A stretch of 64,000 nt of DNA from Clarireedia homoeocarpa. Its lineage: Eukaryota > Ascomycota > Leotiomycetes > Helotiales > Rutstroemiaceae. The translations under genes and the position numbers were made by a program. Where the stretch lies: positions 533,365 through 597,364 of the forward strand of contig LNKV01000036.1 of NCBI GenBank assembly GCA_001465935.1, read 5' to 3'. Of this stretch, positions 32,103-45,600 are shown one piece after another; position 1 is the first letter of the stretch; each line of letters begins with the position of its first letter. The notes beneath the pieces were generated by a model that was not told the origin of the DNA, searched no databases, and saw only the letters and a program-made list of their open reading frames with translations.

Positions 32103-35100
32103 TGTAGGATAGTTTAGAAAGGCATGAGGGCGAAAGGCAAAGGTGAATAAGGGTTAGCCGATGCCGGATAGGAGTTAGATAGCATTGCATGTCTTCGCAG
32201 AGCAGAAGGCCGGGCGCTAAATTCGAGTTGGTGGTAGGAGAGTATGTAGGATGGAAGTAAAAAGAAATGGGTAGGACGGCGATGGCCAGAGTCCACTTGC
32301 AGGCCATGCTGAGATATTTTCTAAGGAAAAGCTGAGAAATAGCAATTATACTGCGGCGCATGAAGCATGGTGATGTGGCATGTTATGCTAAGTTATGTTA
32401 CGTTATAACATAAAACATGCTACATGGTATTGAAGCACCTATCATCAATGTAGCATACCATGTCCGAAACAGGTGTATTCATTGCACATAATAAGCAAAG
32501 ACAAGATGCTATCTCCAGATGCGAATCGACAATATATCTTTCCCAATCTCACAAGGCAGTTTTTGCCTGATGTCTAGATAGTGGGTAAGCTATGAACCCT
32601 GATGATCCTCATTGCTCCACCGTCTAGCCTTGCATGGACGACACAATCTATTCTCTGATGTCTAGGCTAGACCATAAATGGAGGTTTCAGCCGCGGAAAG
32701 CAAGGGGTGTTTCAATCAGCTTTCAAAAAGAAAAGAAAAAAAACGTGTGTGGGGGTGGTGAAGTACGATGGATGAGTAATTGGGCTGAAAGACATGTGTG
32801 CGGAACATGGCCTCGACTGCTGCCGAGCATACTTGCATAAAATTGATGTTGAGTAGAGATCTTCAGAGATAGGGATGCAGAATGCTTGTCCCACAGAGTG
32901 TTCGTATCACTGTAAGAGGACTCTGTCGCACATGAATGGACAAATCACGAACATACATGATGATTTCGGACTATCGGCTCCTTACCAATTGCCCCATGCA
33001 CGATATAAAGATGGATACAACCCGATTCCCGGAAACGCATATTATAGAGTGACGGGAAGCTGCATATGTTTGGCCTAGGGAGATGCAGAGCTGTATCGTG
33101 AAACACGGTGATGGGGAGGTCGTTATTGGGTAGTTTCCTATCCAAGTACGCAATATGCAGAAATATCTCCTTACGATACTATGCCATATTATGAACACGA
33201 TGAGAAAGTCGACATTCAAGGTGTTGTAAGATGGGGAAATGCTGCATAGTCCATATACTGAAAGCAAGCTGTTTCATTCGGTCTGTTGAGCAATCTACTG
33301 TATCACTGTGTCAATATTGCGATTACAGATAAGGCCGAATCAGGCAATTTGACGCTCATTTGAAGTATTTTCGCCACTCGATCTCGATGCCTGCACCCTG
33401 TCAATCGAGCAGGACACGCGTTGAGCACTATTCTGACACCGAGTAGGATCACAATCACGCAGTAAAGATCTTTCATCCTTGCTTCCGGATGCAGTGGGAA
33501 TTACTCCCGGAAACAGTACGTGTGCATAGCATTGGATGGTTGACAGATGTTTGGAGATAGTCGGTGGAAACGGGATGCTATATCACCATGTGTAATCTCA
33601 GCAGTAAGACGGGACGTCTTTATGGCGTTCGCTCAAGGCGTAGTTCAGGTACGGCCTTGGCACTTGCCAAAATTTGGTGATGATGGCTTATTTTTTGCTT
33701 AGGAGTGAAGAATGTTTTGTACGATGACCCAGTTCACTTCGACTGCGCAAGGCAGTTCAACGGGTGCCTTACATAAATAGACATCTGTTGTGTGTCATGA
33801 TCATGCCATATCAAGCTAGTTTACGCATGTGAGAGTGAGCGAAGGTGTGACGAACGATTGTGGTCAGTCCTGTATGCAACATGTTCTCCGTCTCATGACC
33901 CGTACTCATACTGACACGATGTAAGAGTCTGCACCGGAGGGGCGTAAAACTGAACTTCTGTGAATGGTTTCCGCCCAGTGTATACGAGTGGTGTGAGTGT
34001 GGATTACGGCATAGACGAGAACAATACACATTCGTTACCATATATCTCGAGGATGAGCGTGAATAATAGGGCGTGACGACGATAATTGGCATTGGTGACA
34101 AGGATGTGGGAAGACACATATTTCATTCCGTGCAGCGATGCGGAGCCTTGCTGTAGGTCATTGAAATATGTGCCTAAGACCGGGAATTGTTTCCGGCAGG
34201 AGTTTGTCTACTCATCGAACTATGAGTGAACTGATAGGAGTGTGTCTGTAAATGCCATCCTGGACACCTGAATAGTTGTGCGACAAGAGTGGCTGCGGTC
34301 AGCGGACGGGGAAGAACGGATTTAGATCCGGCTGGTCGCATAAAGGGCCTGCGGATACAGAGATCGTGAGTGTCTCCCTTACAGTAGACTAATGCAGTGT
34401 AATGGTGGGTGAGCCTATGGCACTAGTGCATTAACGTCTGTTCTGAAAAATGACGCACCGGATAAACGCGAGGTGCCAAATAAGAACGAGAGGACCGAGA
34501 TCTTAAAGATGCAGCCATTAGAATATGGAATGACTAAATGGTTGATTAGGAATGCGGCTGAGCTGGAGGAATAGAAAAGTGGAATAAAGGGGAAAGTGTG
34601 TGGTACTCCGTCCAATAACTTGCTGTCTTTTTGGAATGTAACACTGGAGACCACCTCCTTAAAGAGGCAGAAACGAATTCAAGAGAAATTCCTCCAAAGT
34701 AATTACACTTTTTAGCCTTGAGAAAAACATAGGAAAATTAGTAGAAGTCTGTATTGACGATGCCTCGGCAGAGAAAGAACAGATTGATCTCGGGACATGT
34801 TATGTTTTCTTTCCAAGAAGTATACGACGTTGATGCATCCTCGTTATGGTGAGGCCCCTTGTAACTCTCTGGACGACTATGGGTGATTTTCGCTCGATAA
34901 TGATAACTCCCGATGGAAACCAATGCAGGACCCAATCTCGGCAGGCTCGCTGCGGCGCTCCCGCTGCAAGTTTTCCGATGCAAGCAAGTAAGTGAAGCGG
35001 TGAGAACTGAGGAGGAGATACTTCTCCATTGGTGTAGGGAGAAAGAAGATTTGGCGGTCTTCGTAATGTAATGTATCTCCGTAGATGAAAGGAACTCTGG

Positions 35101-38100
35101 GCATGGGCTATGGAAGGAATGGAACATTGCGTTCCTTCCATAATCCCTGAAAGTGGGCATACCTGGCTGCGCCTACCATGCAGAGGTACTTACCCATTTC
35201 TCAGTCGCCCTGTCAAGAACCACTGTCACATCTTCTCAACAGCGAGGCACGGTGTACCAGTACATACACGTAAACTTCCGAATGGCACGAGCATACTTTA
35301 GAACAGGACGCATCAGCTCTTCCGTCTTCCCCCAACGTTAGTTTGACGCAGGCATGCGCCCCCGTACTTGCGATCAAACTAAAGCCCTAGCAAAGCTTTT
35401 CAACAGTCCGGTCCGGACTGGTCGAGACGCCCACGTCTCCGCAAAACCGAGGGAGCTGTCAGCCGGAAACTGCGTACCGAAGCAGATCCCAATGTCCTCG
35501 GCTATCCTTGGCTATCCTTGACTGGAAATGGGTACTTGTCGATATCTTTCGTAATTCCATTTCCTGTTTCAGATGGCAGAATTGGTGACGATGCGATCTA
35601 CGATGGAAATAGAAAGGAGGCGTTACCGCATTTAGACGAATCATCGGGTCACCATGGAATTCTGCAAGCGGAACTTGCCTGTGGCGGATAGGGCGTGTAT
35701 TGAAAAAAATAAATGAGTTTCGGTTATTCCGCGATGGATAAACGAAAAAAAAGGCCTTCCCCTTTATTCGTTCGTGCATGAATCACCTGGGCATCGATAC
35801 CGCAACCATACCTGAATGTACGAATCCCCTCAGTTCGAGAGCCCAAGAGAGAATGCAGCAATTGCATGAAAAAGAGGCAAGAGGTGGAGAATCTTCGACC
35901 GCTCCCGACGCTACCCTCCCTCGATTGCATTGCAGATACAAGAAACCAGCCTACTTCCAGCCAGCTATCAGGGCCAACAGAGAAACCCCTTGCCAAACGT
36001 GGAGAACACATGGCATATGTCCCATTCCAACGTCTGAGCAACATTTTTGAGGGATTATTCATGCACTCTTTCCATCCCGCAACGCCAGTGGCCGTTGGAA
36101 ATGCTTAAAGGGTGGTTGGGACCAAGCCAGGAATCCAGGAGTACGGCGCCTTGGCTTATATTTTATGTGATATGTCGGCTGCCACACCTCCAGCAACCTG
36201 TTTGTGTTACCAACGTCTTATCCGATCCGAACGTATTAGGGACCGTACCGACGGCACAGCAGTTTTATTGCATTGCATTGCATTGCCTATGCTATGTATG
36301 GTACAGGTAGGGTATCATTTCCTACGCGCTTTGACGACTGTTTCATTCCAGATTACATGGGACAGGGGAAGAATTGGCACGGACCCAAGGGAACTTCATA
36401 CTTCGATAAGGCCCAAATGATCAACTGATTTATTCTCCTTCCCTTGTCCATCCTGAACCTTGCTCTCGAGCTCGCACTCGCACTTGCCCCCGTCCGCGTC
36501 CTGGTTCTTATCCTGATTCTGGTTCCTTGCTACCTTGCTTCTGGGATAAATTATGTCTTCAGCACGCTAGAGATCTTATATGTTGAGACAGCATAGGCGG
36601 CATAGACAGCATGATTGGACCTTTTGAGATGATGAGAGCAGGGACGGGAGCGAAAATAGGACCATATTCAATAGCTGAAAAATCCCCCAATGCCGACGGC
36701 TCACCACCATTTTCTTGATTACCGGCCTTACTTCTGCATTTGGCTGCACTCTGTCATACAACGTTAGCTGATGAAGGCTGATCCCACCCAAGAGGAGGGT
36801 CTCTTGCAGCGAAACGGGAATAATTTCATAGTTTGCCGGATTGTGAAAGTTTATCGATTTATTGGGGAACATGGTATTCCAACGAAAATTAATCCGACAA
36901 ACCCGGATACGGTTCATTCTATTATACTTCAAGAAAATAGAATACAACTAATCAGCTGTTTAATTCTTGGACTAAAGGGAAAAGAGAACATCTGGTGTGG
37001 GTCGCCGAATGAACCTCCAACTAAGATAGATGCCAAATAGTGAAGAGGTATGAGATATGAGCTATGCGGCCTGAGGGGCTGCGTCTCATAGGTTACGCAC
37101 ATAACGGCCCCCAAGTAACATCTCGATAAAACTTACCTACTTCTCAGCAGCAATGCTTGTCCAGAATAAGACAGACAAACATATAAGAAGCTACCCTTTT
37201 CTGTCTTGTGGCTAACAACCTTGACACCTTGAAGCAATACAAAACACAATATCCAGGTTTTGTATAGAAAAAAATTCCCCGAACCTTGAATATGATCTAC
37301 ATCCAGTATTGAAGAAAAAGAAGGAAAGAACCTTTATTGTTATGACACGTCGACCTCGCCTGACCCTCAAGCTTCGTACACTTTTTCTGTGCTCAGTGCT
37401 CACACCTCCAAACCAGCTATCCCTGTTTGGCTCCCGATCCCCTCTGCCGCTACAGGCGGGGATAGCAACTGGTCTGCCGGCTCACAAAAGAAACGATAGT
37501 TTAACGCCAAATCATATTTGAACCTATGATCCAGTTTCTTCACCGCTCGGAAGCTCTCCGAAATGAAGAGACTGCACAGAAACGAGAAACGACCAGACCA
37601 CCAGATCGCACTTAGACCTGAACTCTATCATATTTCTCGCTCAAACGCGCCATCTGCCGTGGAACTATACCCATTGTAATGGGTCTAAGGTACCCGGCGC
37701 CGTGGGTATGGTAAATGTACTCGTCCCCCTCATCTACAGGGTTTTTGGAGTCAGTCTTCAGGGCTTCCCATGCTGTTTCTCGTAACATCGTTCGACCGGC
37801 CTAGCTGTTTTCCCCCTCGACAACAATTGTACGTATATGCAAGCCACACCAGTTTTGTCAACCGAAGTCTATATTGATTGGTAAGGGTTGACGATGTGGG
37901 TAAACCTCTTTTCATTCTTGTGTCTGACTGGGGTCCAGCACTCTGTCCTCTTAACCTTGAAAAGGATCCTTACAGTTTATTCTGGATATGGTATTTCAGG
38001 TGGACGAATATGTTTTGCCTTATAGATTGCCTTGCCATGTTGTCTTACTGGGAGGACACCCGCTCGATTCTCCAATTACCGGACTGCCAGGTTTCACGGT

Positions 38101-38220
38101 GTCACATATAAAGAAAGCTGCTTTGCCACTAGAAGTTTTTGTCTGATGATCACTGATAACAAAACATCTTCCTATCCGTCATACCAATTCTACCGACAAC
38201 AACCTACAAAATCTTTCACG

Positions 38221-38720
38221 ATGTCTAAAATGGAAAGTCAACATGTCCAATTCACAGTTGAACAACTGCTGGAGTTGCATCGATATTGGATTACAGAATT
38301 ATTTATCACAGACGGCAAGACCGAGGAGGAAATTGTCGAGATCTTACACGTTCACCACATTGATATCACGTGGGTAATCAACTTATCCCTCTTTCAATCA
38401 CGATGTCTAACGTGTATACCTTCAACAGCCAAACCAAACTACATTCCTATCTCTCCAATTGGAATCTTCTCACTTCACGTACGGATACCGACCTTGATGA
38501 TTGGACCCTCGTGCCCTCAGCTGACCAGCTCTTCTCTATCCAGGAAGACCCCTCCCCCGAGGATGATTATAACCTCTCCTATGAATTAACAGCATACTCG
38601 GAAACGATACGAGAAAACTACAAACGACGGTCTTTACCAGCACTGCCCACGAAAACGAATCCTCCTCCTATGCCGGACTCGTATTCATCACATTTCCTAA
38701 TTCCAGACTTGATGTCGTAA
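38221..38720 (+). CDS. Short Clr5-like domain protein, possibly frameshifted
   Basis: Exons 38221-38369 and 38429-38720 (59-nt intron, GTGGGT donor, GTCTAAC branch) give 146 residues. The N-terminal block, FTVEQLLELHRYWITELFI followed by KTEEEIVEILHVHHIDIT and QTKLHSYLSNWNLLTS, resembles the Clr5 domain (helical, ~50 residues, ending in YxxxLxxW), found at the N-terminus of many fungal proteins of unknown or nuclear function; the match is my judgement and is weak. The frame ends at PDLMS. One frame over, coding-like sequence continues to 39024 (HVHTNQLPLSYASLSS..., LEVYELEHQNCEKLAVELES), suggesting a one-base frameshift, an unrecognised intron, or a decaying gene. No signal peptide. Confidence 0.5.
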
Positions 38721-39024
38721 AACGCACGTGCACACGAATCAATTGCCCCTTTCATATGCTTCCTTATCCTCTCCACTACACCACAAATCTTCTTTGAAAC
38801 ATCTGGAGGATGTCCGCGATAGACTGTCATCACTCGAAGTATACGAATTAGAACACCAGAATTGCGAAAAACTGGCTGTTGAGCTGGAGAGTATAGCAGA
38901 ATTATGGAGACAAATTAGAGGAGAGAGATGTGAGCCTACATGTTTTGAATCGCGGCGGACCAGGCGTCCGGTTACGATGCGAAGTCGAAGGGTTGGAAGA
39001 AAGTGGTCTTTCAGGGTCGGCTGA
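38711..39024 (+). pseudogene. Out-of-frame continuation of the Clr5-like gene
   Basis: Frame with no stop from 38713 to the TGA at 39022. The middle (KHLEDVRDRLSSLEVYELE, then CEKLAVELESIAELWRQI) reads as an amphipathic helix with natural-looking composition, then turns Arg-rich. Moving from the upstream frame to this one needs a one-nucleotide change near 38712-38716. No consensus intron linking them was found. It may instead be a separate small exon. Confidence 0.35.
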
Positions 39025-42000
39025 GATATACGAAAGGAGAGATGATGTGGTGTTTACCATGAATGTTCTATTGTTTCTTCTAATCTTGTTGTTTCTTTTT
39101 CTGTGAAAGGTAGCGATTGGCTGGACGGATTATGAATATGCTGCTTCGGATGCATGGCTGGGTATAAGGAATACTATGGGCTTGGTGGGGTAGGATGGAA
39201 TGGCATTGGAAAAGCGAGCATCACCGGTGTGTTTTTGATACCAGCAAGGGGTCGTGGCAATGGGTAAAAGATCAGGGATGTCATTGGCAGACAGGATATG
39301 GAAGTTTGGAGTTCCTAGAGTATATGTGTTTTGCTCAGCCCTTTAGCGTGTCTTCAGACATTGTTGTAATATAGGCCGATAGATTCAAGCCTAGACAGTA
39401 TTTAATACTATACACAGTATATATTACACTTTATAGTTTGGCATTTGGCACTCAGCCTGATAGGCTCTCCATTTACTTGATGTGCATGCTCTGAACTGTA
39501 GGCAGATATTTGCTGACGCATACGCAGCACAATCGAAGCTGCCTGGTCCACTACATCGTTTGCACTTTCATCATCCTTAGCAACGCCTATAAGCTTCTCT
39601 TCGCGATCCGCGGCTCCTGGGTCAATTAATCTGTTGTTGCTCGTTTGAATGTCCACATTTGTCTCCAATACTCTCCCACTTCGCCAAGTTCCCCAGCCAC
39701 TCACGGCAATTCCTCGCTGTACTCCAAATCCCACCAAACCTAGTTCTATCGCCTCCAAATTCCCATTGGCAATCTGAGTCCCGGGTTCCTATCCCGCTCG
39801 TTCTCCGTCCAGTCTCGACTAGGATATTTACTAGGTACTATAGTAGTATCTTCTCCAGAAAACCTCCGACTTTCTCGGAAAACCTCCGACGAACCCACTT
39901 CTGGTACTTCTTCTCGAAATCTTCGCTTCCCAACCTTCGAGACCAGGAACAGGACTGTAACAACCCCTTCCGCCCCCACATTCACTTCCAGGCTCCCGCA
40001 AGTTATGGCCAGTAGCCTTATTACGAAGCCATCAGTCATGGACTAAGATCGACGGTCGGTCCGTTCTCCTCGGATCATCTCCCCGAGAATCACGTGCTTT
40101 CCCCCTCTTGTCTCGGTTTTTTTGCTTTTCGTTGGAAAGTTGGAGCGAACTGTGGCTTGCGTGATTTATGAACTAGTTTGAACTTTGTGTGAACACGCAT
40201 GGGTGTCCTAGAAGCCTTCATGCATGGCTTGAAAAGGGAAGAAAACATGGGTTTTCAGGAGAAAGAGACATGAAGATCCTGGAACTAAGAATCCGACCAA
40301 GTGACAAAGACGGGCAACGACATGAAAAAGGAAGGAAATTCCCCGAGGCCTGAGGAATGTGGAGTTTGTTCTTGAGATATGATTGATTTTCAGCGGTACT
40401 GCAGGCAAGACTCTAATTGGTTTTTCTGGAGCTTCACGTTGAAGAAAAAGAAGGAAGTTACGAACGGCGAGAAGCATTTCTCGGGTACTAACCTGACCTG
40501 ATGTGATGCGATGTGATATGACACTTGGCAGATGGATATTGATTTTTCCACGCAGTAGTAGTGCGCGTGTCTCAAATACGCTCAAACGGCGGCATCAACC
40601 GCAGAAGCGTGGCATCGGTCGAAAATACTATGGTATCTGGCAAAATAAAGATTAAATTTATTTGGGTAGATTCTATTAATAGGGGTAGTTTAATCGAATC
40701 AGATCGTCAAGATCATACAATATTGGAGAATTTTAACAAACAACCGGGGTATGCGTATCAACCTGCATTTCGTCAGATACCATTAGTATGATATCTGATA
40801 TGAATACCTGCCAGATTGGTTTACGAGCTTACGAATTCGGTGGGTGGTGCTCAAATTTGATTCTTCGTTGGGAAAGCTGGCTTCACGGATAGGGAGAGGA
40901 TTCTCGAAGCTCGAATGTGATATCTGATGGATTTGATTTGGCTTATTTGAGGCGGAGGGTTACTTTCGGCACATGGTAGCGTTTCATTTTAGGATGGGCC
41001 TTTCTGATGTCATTGGGTGAGGAAGCGGGGATGTGGAACTTGTTTGTACGTGAGAGGTAAGTAGCCGCCTGCTAGGCTTTTCCTCGTATTGTTTACCGCG
41101 TGAATAGTGGCAAGATGTCATTGCCTTCGGCCCGCAAGGGGCGCGGGACTCGGTACTTTCTGAGCGGGTGATGTTCGGTGGTTGGCAGTAACAGTGGGTT
41201 AACTTCGTACCCTGGTCGCCAATATTTGATAGTCGTCTTCTTGGTGAGCACTCGCTCCCCTTGACTAAGAGATTTATCATAAGAATGAGCATGGGTTAAT
41301 AATAACGACCTTCATATAATCGATAAGTGTCACCCTTTGCGGAAGCAATCCATCATTCAATTATGTTTTATTGCGGACAGGTTTTCCTTCTACAGTGCCT
41401 AGGTCATCATATCAACGGGCTTGCAACTTTATGAAGTAATATTGTGATGTTGTATCGAAGCCTTAGACCCAGATGATTCGAGGCGCACTGGTAGGGGTAG
41501 TGGTATTAAGCCCCATGGACCCTTTTCATCTAGTATGAGTTCGGACTCTGAACGTTGTGGCGGTTCTTAGTTGAAGTTAGTCACAAAAATTTATATCCGC
41601 AAAGAATAGGATGAGACACAAGGAGCACAAATTGGCAAATTGTGTATGCTGAAGGAGGAGAGGGAGAGCACAAGGTATTCAATGAATGGATGGCCTAAGG
41701 TATTTGGTAGCATCTTGAACTCTATTTCATCGCTACCAACCCATATCTAGGCTGTGTCCTTCAGCTGCACATGGTTATCAATCGCTGACCGAGGATAAGG
41801 TTTTTGAGTCAGTTTGCACAACGGGGACCAGATGCTGACAGTGCTTGGGATGTGGATTGCAAGACAAAGCATCGATTGGTTTAGTATTTGGCTCTAGAAG
41901 CCTTAATCGCTGCAGCTTTCTCACTTCAGCTGGCCCAAAGGTTGCATTTTAGAACTTCTGCTCTATCTTCAATGATACCACAATCTTCCAAAAATGGATC

Positions 42001-42189
42001 TTCAAGCTGTCGGATCTTCGTTGCTGAGTGAAGCTGGTGAAATGGTCTATATTGGGGAGAATGCACTTTAGACATATTAGTGAACTAAGATTATTCCTTT
42101 TGAGATCTGTGCCATAATCTCAACGATCGTGAATGATAAGAGACCTAAAATCGAAGATTTCTGAGACGTGACGAAGTGGGAGCACGGTT
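39025..42189. other. 3.2-kb region without supported genes
   Basis: Antiparallel frames around 39408-40039 are present on both strands but show no family motif. A short imperfect direct repeat (AAAACCTCCGACTTTCTCGG-like) sits at about 39855-39890. A 25-codon frame starting MDLQAVGSSLLSEAGEMVYI at 41994-42071 has coding-like composition. No RNA gene recognised. Confidence 0.45.
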
Positions 42190-42360
42190 ATGGACAAACA
42201 TATCGCCGTGATCGAAACCAAGCTGCAAGACTCCATCAAGCTCACACCGGACTTACTTGATGTTTTCAACACAGTGTTAGAAAGGGTTATGGCGTTGCGG
42301 CGTAGACAAGCATCTAGCTCGGCGACCTCGTCTATGTCGGAGGTCCTGGATAGGTTCTAA
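42190..42360 (+). CDS. Isolated 56-residue coding fragment
   Basis: ATG at 42190 to TAA at 42360. The product begins MDKHIAVIETKLQDSIKL and continues TPDLLDVFNTVLERVMALRR, then a Ser-rich end. It has a helical, amphipathic pattern typical of real protein, unlike the surrounding frames. With the 25-codon frame at 41994 it may be an exon of a small gene or the remains of a larger one. Splice signals joining the two are not convincing. Family unknown. Confidence 0.3.
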   Translation: MDKHIAVIETKLQDSIKLTPDLLDVFNTVLERVMALRRRQASSSATSSMSEVLDRF

Positions 42361-42687
42361 CCACAACTAGATAGGCGTATGATTGAGTAGCATAGTTGAG
42401 AAAATAACAAGTGTGGCTTTCAATAGCATTGGCAAGGCAGATAATTTGTTCACACAGCATTTGCATACTCGAATTTTCTGTTTGGTCCTTGTTTTTGATT
42501 CTTGGTATCATTTCAACCGTAAACATTCCAGATGAACTTAGCTAAGTAGCGCCAGGAACATGAATCTACGATTCCGCCAGTAATAAATGCAAAAATTCAG
42601 AAGTCTATGAGTCTCTCGGGGAAAGCAACGAATGTCTTGAGAGCTGTGAAAATTGAACAAGGAAACGAGCGACGATTCCACCCTTTT

Positions 42688-45600
42688 TCAAACACTGACG
42701 CTACCGCAGTATGTCGGATTGTTCGGCTGCACACATACCAACAGCTCCTGTGCTGTGTACGTTTCACCATTGTATGTACATGTCGAAGCTGTTGCTGCAG
42801 TATTGTCGTAGCAGGTACCAGAGTTATTGTCTGTATTCAACCAGGTCCATTGGCTCGCGCTCGTCTGTGTGAAAGTGAAATTGAGCTTTGGAAGGCCACA
42901 CAATTCTGCCGAGAAATCATTGTCAAATACGTAGAGCACATCGAAGTCATTGCTTTTTTGGAGTAGATCGAATGGTGGAATCTGGAAATTGTTGGATTCA
43001 GTGTGGTCTTCGGCGGGATGCGGAAACGCAGCTCCCCACCATTTTTGCTGGTTTTGAGCTATGGTGCTACAACCGTCTTGCCCTGATGGAACGATTTCAA
43101 GAGCATCGTCACAATTTTTGTCGCACCTGAGTGCAACGACGTGAAAACCTGTAGGTCCGGTTGGCGTACTGGTTGTGCTTGGTTGGACGGAGGTACTGGT
43201 TGTGCTTGGTTGGACGGAGGTACTGGTTGTGCTTGGTTGGACGGAGGTACTGGTTGTGCTTGGTTGGACGGAGGTTGTGGAAGATGGAATGCTTGTAATA
43301 GTCGAAGGTTTTGATGAGGTGAGATTTCTTGAGGTTGAGGTTGCCAACGTAGTACCGAAACCATCTGATGCAGCCCAAGCTGTTTGGGTTGCTAATGAAG
43401 ATAAAACGCCGGCATCCAGTGTAGAAGGAGCATTTGCGATGAGGTCGGCGAGTAAGCTATCTTGTTCAACATACCACTCGGATGTAAATGGCGTATCTTC
43501 ATTGAAGGACAATGGGGTGACCGAGCCTGTGATTGTGGATGCACTAAAAGTTGTTGTGGCCGTTCCGGAGCACGTAGTGACAGTGGTACAAACCTGACCA
43601 CAACTTGAAGTTGCGGTACCGGCGGGGTTTTTAGACACGGCGCATGTGGATGTGCAGTGAGCCACACCCGAAGCACTGCAAGACGAGGAAGAGCTGGACG
43701 AAGAGGTTGAGGTAGATGATCGAGTTGTACTGGTTTTGGTGTCATTATCATCCTCCCCATCATCTCCAGGTGATTCTGGAAAGGTCGCAACAAGGGGAAA
43801 CATGTTCAGAGCAACGAAAGCCGGAAGGGTACCAGTTATAGCTGTTGTACCATCTAGAACAACTGGGAAAACGATATGGCAAGCAGAATCCAGAACTCCA
43901 TTAACAATATCGCTTGCGAAATGAAATGCAAGACCTAGAATTCCACCGCCACTAGGTTTAGGAATGGGAGAGCATTTGTCCTTGGGAAGTGTTACTTTAA
44001 CAAAAGGAACGATGGGAATGTTATTTTCTATTTTATATCAGCTGAAGGAAGAGTGATGGAGAAGAGTCGTGTAGTTGACGTATTACTTACTGTCGGTAGG
44101 ATTTGGATCCTTAACTTGCACTGTGGGGAACGCCTTGATATCGGTAATTGTTGGGATGTAAAGGCCAGTAGCAGAGAAAATGCTAATTGAAGAGCTAGAC
44201 TCAGTATTTCCTGCAACCCAGACCGGAAGAGTTAGAGTCCGAGACGGAGCTGGTGTGAAGGTTGGAAGCCAAATATAGTCATCATCAACGCTGGAACTGG
44301 AGCTAGAGGTTGGTTTGACTGGAACACTTGTCGAAACCACAGTTGTAGTACCAGAAACTGTCCGCGTGATTACGGTACTGGTGAAGCTACTAACGCTGCT
44401 ACTAGCTGTCCCACTGTGCGAGGTAGAAGAAGTCTTTGAGGTAGAGGTGGGCAAATGAGTTGTGATACTATTTGAAGAGACCGAAATCGATTGAGAGACG
44501 TGAGTCCCACTCGACAGGGATGAAGTAGTACTTGAAGTGTGACTCGTGGAGGTAATCAAAGTGCTAGACTTGCTGATCCCAGTACTGGAAACGGTTTTTG
44601 ATTTGCTGACTCCAGTTCCTAATATGGATGTCGACTTTGAAACATGGGTTCCGTTCAGTGGTCGAGAAGAGGAGCTTGAGCTTTTTGAGATAGTAGATGT
44701 CTTTGAAACAGTGTTTTTTGAAACAGTGCTGGTGATAAGTTTACTAGCTGTACCTCTTGATGTCGTATTGGTTGATCCCGTGTTCGTGGAGAGCGCACGA
44801 GGTTTGAGGTGCGGATGCATCTCACGATGGCCGTGGTCTCCTCGTTTGCGCATCCGAACAGGCGCCCAAGTATTATCTACCATAACGTTTTGGTTATTTG
44901 AGAGGTCAACATCTCCTGTTCCAACTTGTGACATTGAACCATCTGAATTGATGCGATTTCCCTGAGTGAGTTGTTGGGCACCCATGGCGAAGTATGCTAG
45001 CGAATCTAACATCTTGCTTAGTATGATAAGTTCATAACTGGTAACTCAATCGAACTCCAACATACCTGCGTTAAACGCGAGATCTTGTCGTAGCCTATAT
45101 ATATTATACCATCCATAAGCCTGACTTGTGCCACCATGATCTGTTGTGGCAACCACTCTACTTGCAGAGCTCACAGCTTCGCTATTGGGAACAACGGCAT
45201 GGGTAAGCTACCAAAAAGGTTAGAAGAAAGTAAGAAAGAACGATAACAAGAACAAACCTCATGAACCATGGTGACGTCCCATAGATCGATGACGTCAACT
45301 GGTGCCGGGTTCAAATTAGCTATTTTCTGGGTCAAATATGATAGCTTCCCCACGAATCTATACCACCAATGTCGTGGCAGTTCATAAATAGTGTGATACG
45401 CCCGAGTCTCTTCCTGCACGTGGAACTCTAGTCAGCTATTTATCTCAAAATACGTCTTGAAATTGGCTCAATTGACCGGCTCATGGAATTTGGATTACCC
45501 TACCTGCTTCAGAAACCAGGGACAGATCTGTATGATAGAATAAGGCACTGCTCCTAGCGTACTCGTGGAGGCTAGTGTAGCACCCTTGAGAGTTGCAAAA

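Larger units (their letters stand above)
30937..38220. other. 7.3-kb region without supported genes
   Basis: I find no conserved protein on either strand. Composition is not strongly AT-skewed, so this is not an obvious RIP block. It holds an A34 run (31183-31216), a 33-bp direct repeat (31858-31923), a TG/AG dinucleotide tract (about 32047-32101), many near-palindromic TGTTATAACA-like patches around 32390-32410 and a TGCAT/TTGCA patch near 36270-36290. Reading frames up to 231 codons here include repeat-encoded stretches and lack family motifs. Long non-coding transcripts, very diverged effectors, or regulatory DNA remain possible. Confidence 0.5.

Noticed and set aside
31666..32361. 231-codon minus-strand frame
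   Set aside because: It crosses the (TG)n(AG)n microsatellite and the 33-bp repeat, has low-complexity composition and no recognisable motif.
32390..32430. Palindromic TATGTTACGTTATAACAT-like sequence as a possible mobile-element end
   Set aside because: No matching inverted copy, target duplication or element body found nearby.
39408..40039. Pair of minus-strand frames overlapping a plus-strand frame
   Set aside because: All are short and without conserved blocks; overlap of frames on both strands suggests chance openness in this region.
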